A stretch of DNA of 64,000 nucleotides from Theocolax elegans (lineage: Eukaryota > Arthropoda > Insecta > Hymenoptera > Cerocephalidae): positions 14,847,505 through 14,911,504 of the forward strand of contig CM047427.1 in the NCBI GenBank assembly GCA_026168455.1, in the 5' to 3' direction. Positions 61,933 through 64,000 of this stretch are shown one piece after another. Made by a program: the position numbers and the translations under genes. How positions within the stretch are numbered: position 1 is the stretch's first letter; every line of letters begins with the position of its first letter. The notes below the pieces were generated by a model, which was given only the letters and a program-made list of their open reading frames with translations, was not told where the DNA came from and ran no database searches.

Positions 61933-61969
61933 TCCCACTCCTTTCGACAGGAGTTTCGACGACGACCAG
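61925..61969 (+). CDS. First coding exon of a plus-strand gene, product unknown (partial)
   Basis: ATG 61925 in a CAAATGG context opens MASPTPFDRSFDDDQ, which ends exactly at a consensus donor, CAG|GTGAGT (phase 0). The exon is preceded by a CpG-rich leader with TATA boxes. The short, polar, acidic-ended peptide is typical of an N-terminus encoded on a small first coding exon before a long first intron. The remainder of the protein is not in the window, and I could not identify the gene from 15 residues. The frame is also open upstream to about 61901 without another ATG. Confidence 0.55.
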
Positions 61970-64000
61970 GTGAGTCTATCCTTTTCTTCGAGATGTATCC
62001 ATTTCCCTTACCTGTGTGCATTCCTAAATTCACAAGTTTATAAGGACGATGTTCGTACCTATACGGTATATACCTTTTCTCTTTAATCGACTTTCCTCAA
62101 CGGTGATTGTTTACCATTTTTTACAGATAACCTTGATGCTGTTTATTGTTTTTTAGCTTTCCTTTGGATGTATTGGGTACATTTTCTTCGGATACGTAAG
62201 ACTACTTCAGTACTGAACGTTTCGAGAAATTTAGACTTATACCGATTTTTTTTAAGGATCTAAGAATCCTTACAGTATTACTCATTTTCAAATTTTACGA
62301 TTTTAGTACAAGATTTTGAGTATACATATTTTTAGTGTATTTTGAAAAATATACAGTCTTTTGTCTCGAGTATGTTTACGCGCATGAAAACAAAACGTAT
62401 TAGATTTAATGATAAAAAGTTTAATTACTCTTGTGCAATATAGTATTTGCTACAGAATAAATGTGTTTAATTCCTATAAACCAGTTCAGTTTATTTTTTT
62501 TTTGACGCGTATAGTATACGTATACTAAATCCAAAATTTTATAGTAATAAATGTTCCGTGCTATCGTATTTCACAAATTTTATTTACATGTAATTTTGTT
62601 ATTGGTAACACAAACACACGGATTAAAAACGTATATAACGTTTTACCATTGTTAAACGATAAATACTGAAAAAAATAAATAATTAATAATAAAAAAAAGT
62701 CAATCAATTTTATATTCACAGTCACCTGTTATTTTAAAAATTCCTTATAAAACACAGGAAAATAGCATCTAGTCCACGTATAGGTTACCATTGTCAATTT
62801 ACAATATTTTACAATTAACGTTTATAAATAAACCTTGAAATGAATTCTTTTACATAGCAATTCGTCAAAATATAATATACGCGACACAAAGTTGCAGTAT
62901 TTATTTAATTTTGCATGCGTATAGCATACGTAACTATTTTTTCCATGAAATATTAACTTGAATTTTTAGTAACAATTTTTTAAATAATTGAAATCCCAAA
63001 AATATTTTTCGTCGACGAAACGATACGGAACCTCTACATCAAGTATATAATCGCGCTCAAAAGATTTTATCAGTTTTCTTAGAAAAATGAAAAAACGGCA
63101 CTCCTAAAATCGAATAATTACTTATATCACCGATTATTAGTAAAACAACGTAATTATATAGAAAAATAGAAAAATAATTGCGTAACCTTCTTAAAATATC
63201 TTATAAATATTGAAACGAACAATCGAAAGATACGCGCGACGGGTGTACGCATTTTATTTTACAGTTATATAATCTATTCATTATACATTGATCACGGAGA
63301 TATTCCGCGTAAGATATTCGATGTGCAAAATATATACACACACATGTAGGTATATATATATGTACACACGCGTGCAACGGTGAGTTCGTGTGCATACACA
63401 ATTACGCATAACCTTGTTCAAGAGGCCTTTCTCTATCGCATAGTAATCCGGTCAGTGTAGATTTTTTTTTCTTTTTTTTTTCATCCTATCAAACGAACTG
63501 AGGATTATTGTAAATGACTCATGAAATAATCACTTTATGACTAAATGATTTTAAATGGAAAAAGGTCTCGTTACCAAACGCTGTACTTTGTATTTCAACC
63601 AGACATTTCTTTTGACCCACGTGATCTATATACGTTATAATTATATCGTACAAAGATATTTTTTTTTTGATGAACAAAATAAAAATGCGTTAACGGAAGC
63701 CACGATTTCGTCGTTCAACGCGTTAATTATAATTTTATTAATTATACGGTTAACAAATAAATGAGTCGGAATAATAAAATATAACTTGCATAGCGTATAT
63801 AAATCATCAAATAACATTAATTGCGCCATTGCAATTGAATTTTAATAATATACATATTTACATATATATGTACATATATACTGCACGCGCATGTATATAA
63901 TACGTATGCATTTTAACACCATGTATATCGAGTAATTTATAATTAATATTCGTTTGTGCGATAATCGATGTCTATAAGGGTGTTGAGACATAAATATCAA
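61970..64000. other. Start of the first intron of the right-hand gene
   Basis: After GTGAGT the sequence returns to AT-rich non-coding DNA. No further exon with acceptor and donor was recognised. TA and CA runs occur near 63335-63365 and 63855-63900. Confidence 0.45.

Noticed and set aside
1..64000. tRNA, rRNA, CRISPR, bacterial operon or viral genes
   Set aside because: I looked for T-loop GGTTCGANTCC-type boxes, conserved rRNA words, regularly spaced direct repeats and ribosome-binding-site-led gene runs, and found none that hold up. Known insect microRNA seeds I remember were also not found.

Overview
The window looks like nuclear DNA of an arthropod, probably an insect. It is strongly AT-rich, has many simple repeats ((CT)n, (TA)n, (CA)n), short GT-AG introns of 66 and 94 bp in the one gene that can be modelled fully, insect-style initiator motifs, and no operon structure. 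CpG is not depleted in the GC-richer islands, which would suit a hymenopteran, but that placement is inference. One 100-base run of N (24575-24674) marks a scaffold join.

Most of the first 54 kb holds no recognisable protein gene and reads as a long intron or intergenic desert. It contains small islands of higher GC (about 4.85-5.25, 10.9-11.3, 23.2-23.5, 34.8-35.9, 42.2-42.65 and 46.1-46.9 kb) that may be exons, promoters or enhancers. It also holds several repeat structures: a tandem duplication of a 1.23 kb unit (12167-14627), a full-length palindromic MITE with a TAA target duplication (18615-19132), a cluster of a GTCCCASTACTGC motif (26743-27062), a decayed repeat region with an oddly long ORF (about 30330-31200), and smaller inverted repeats.

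The most interesting part is 54.1-57.75 kb. A DNA element of about 3.5-3.6 kb is bounded by inverted repeats and has many GAGTGA-type subterminal motifs. It carries an intact spliced gene for a 247-residue C2H2 zinc-finger protein, and no transposase that I can recognise. A second element, a foldback of about 1.44 kb with 600 bp arms, sits inside the apparent first intron of that gene. The result is a nested mobile structure with its own regulated-looking passenger or accessory gene. A 560 bp partial tandem duplication follows at 58.1-59.0 kb.

The right end (about 60.0-61.97 kb) becomes CpG-rich and ends in what looks like the 5' UTR and first coding exon of a plus-strand gene. It encodes MASPTPFDRSFDDDQ, followed by a consensus CAG|GTGAGT donor, so the rest of that gene lies beyond or far into the following intron. 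I could not name that gene. No rRNA, tRNA, CRISPR or bacterial features were seen.
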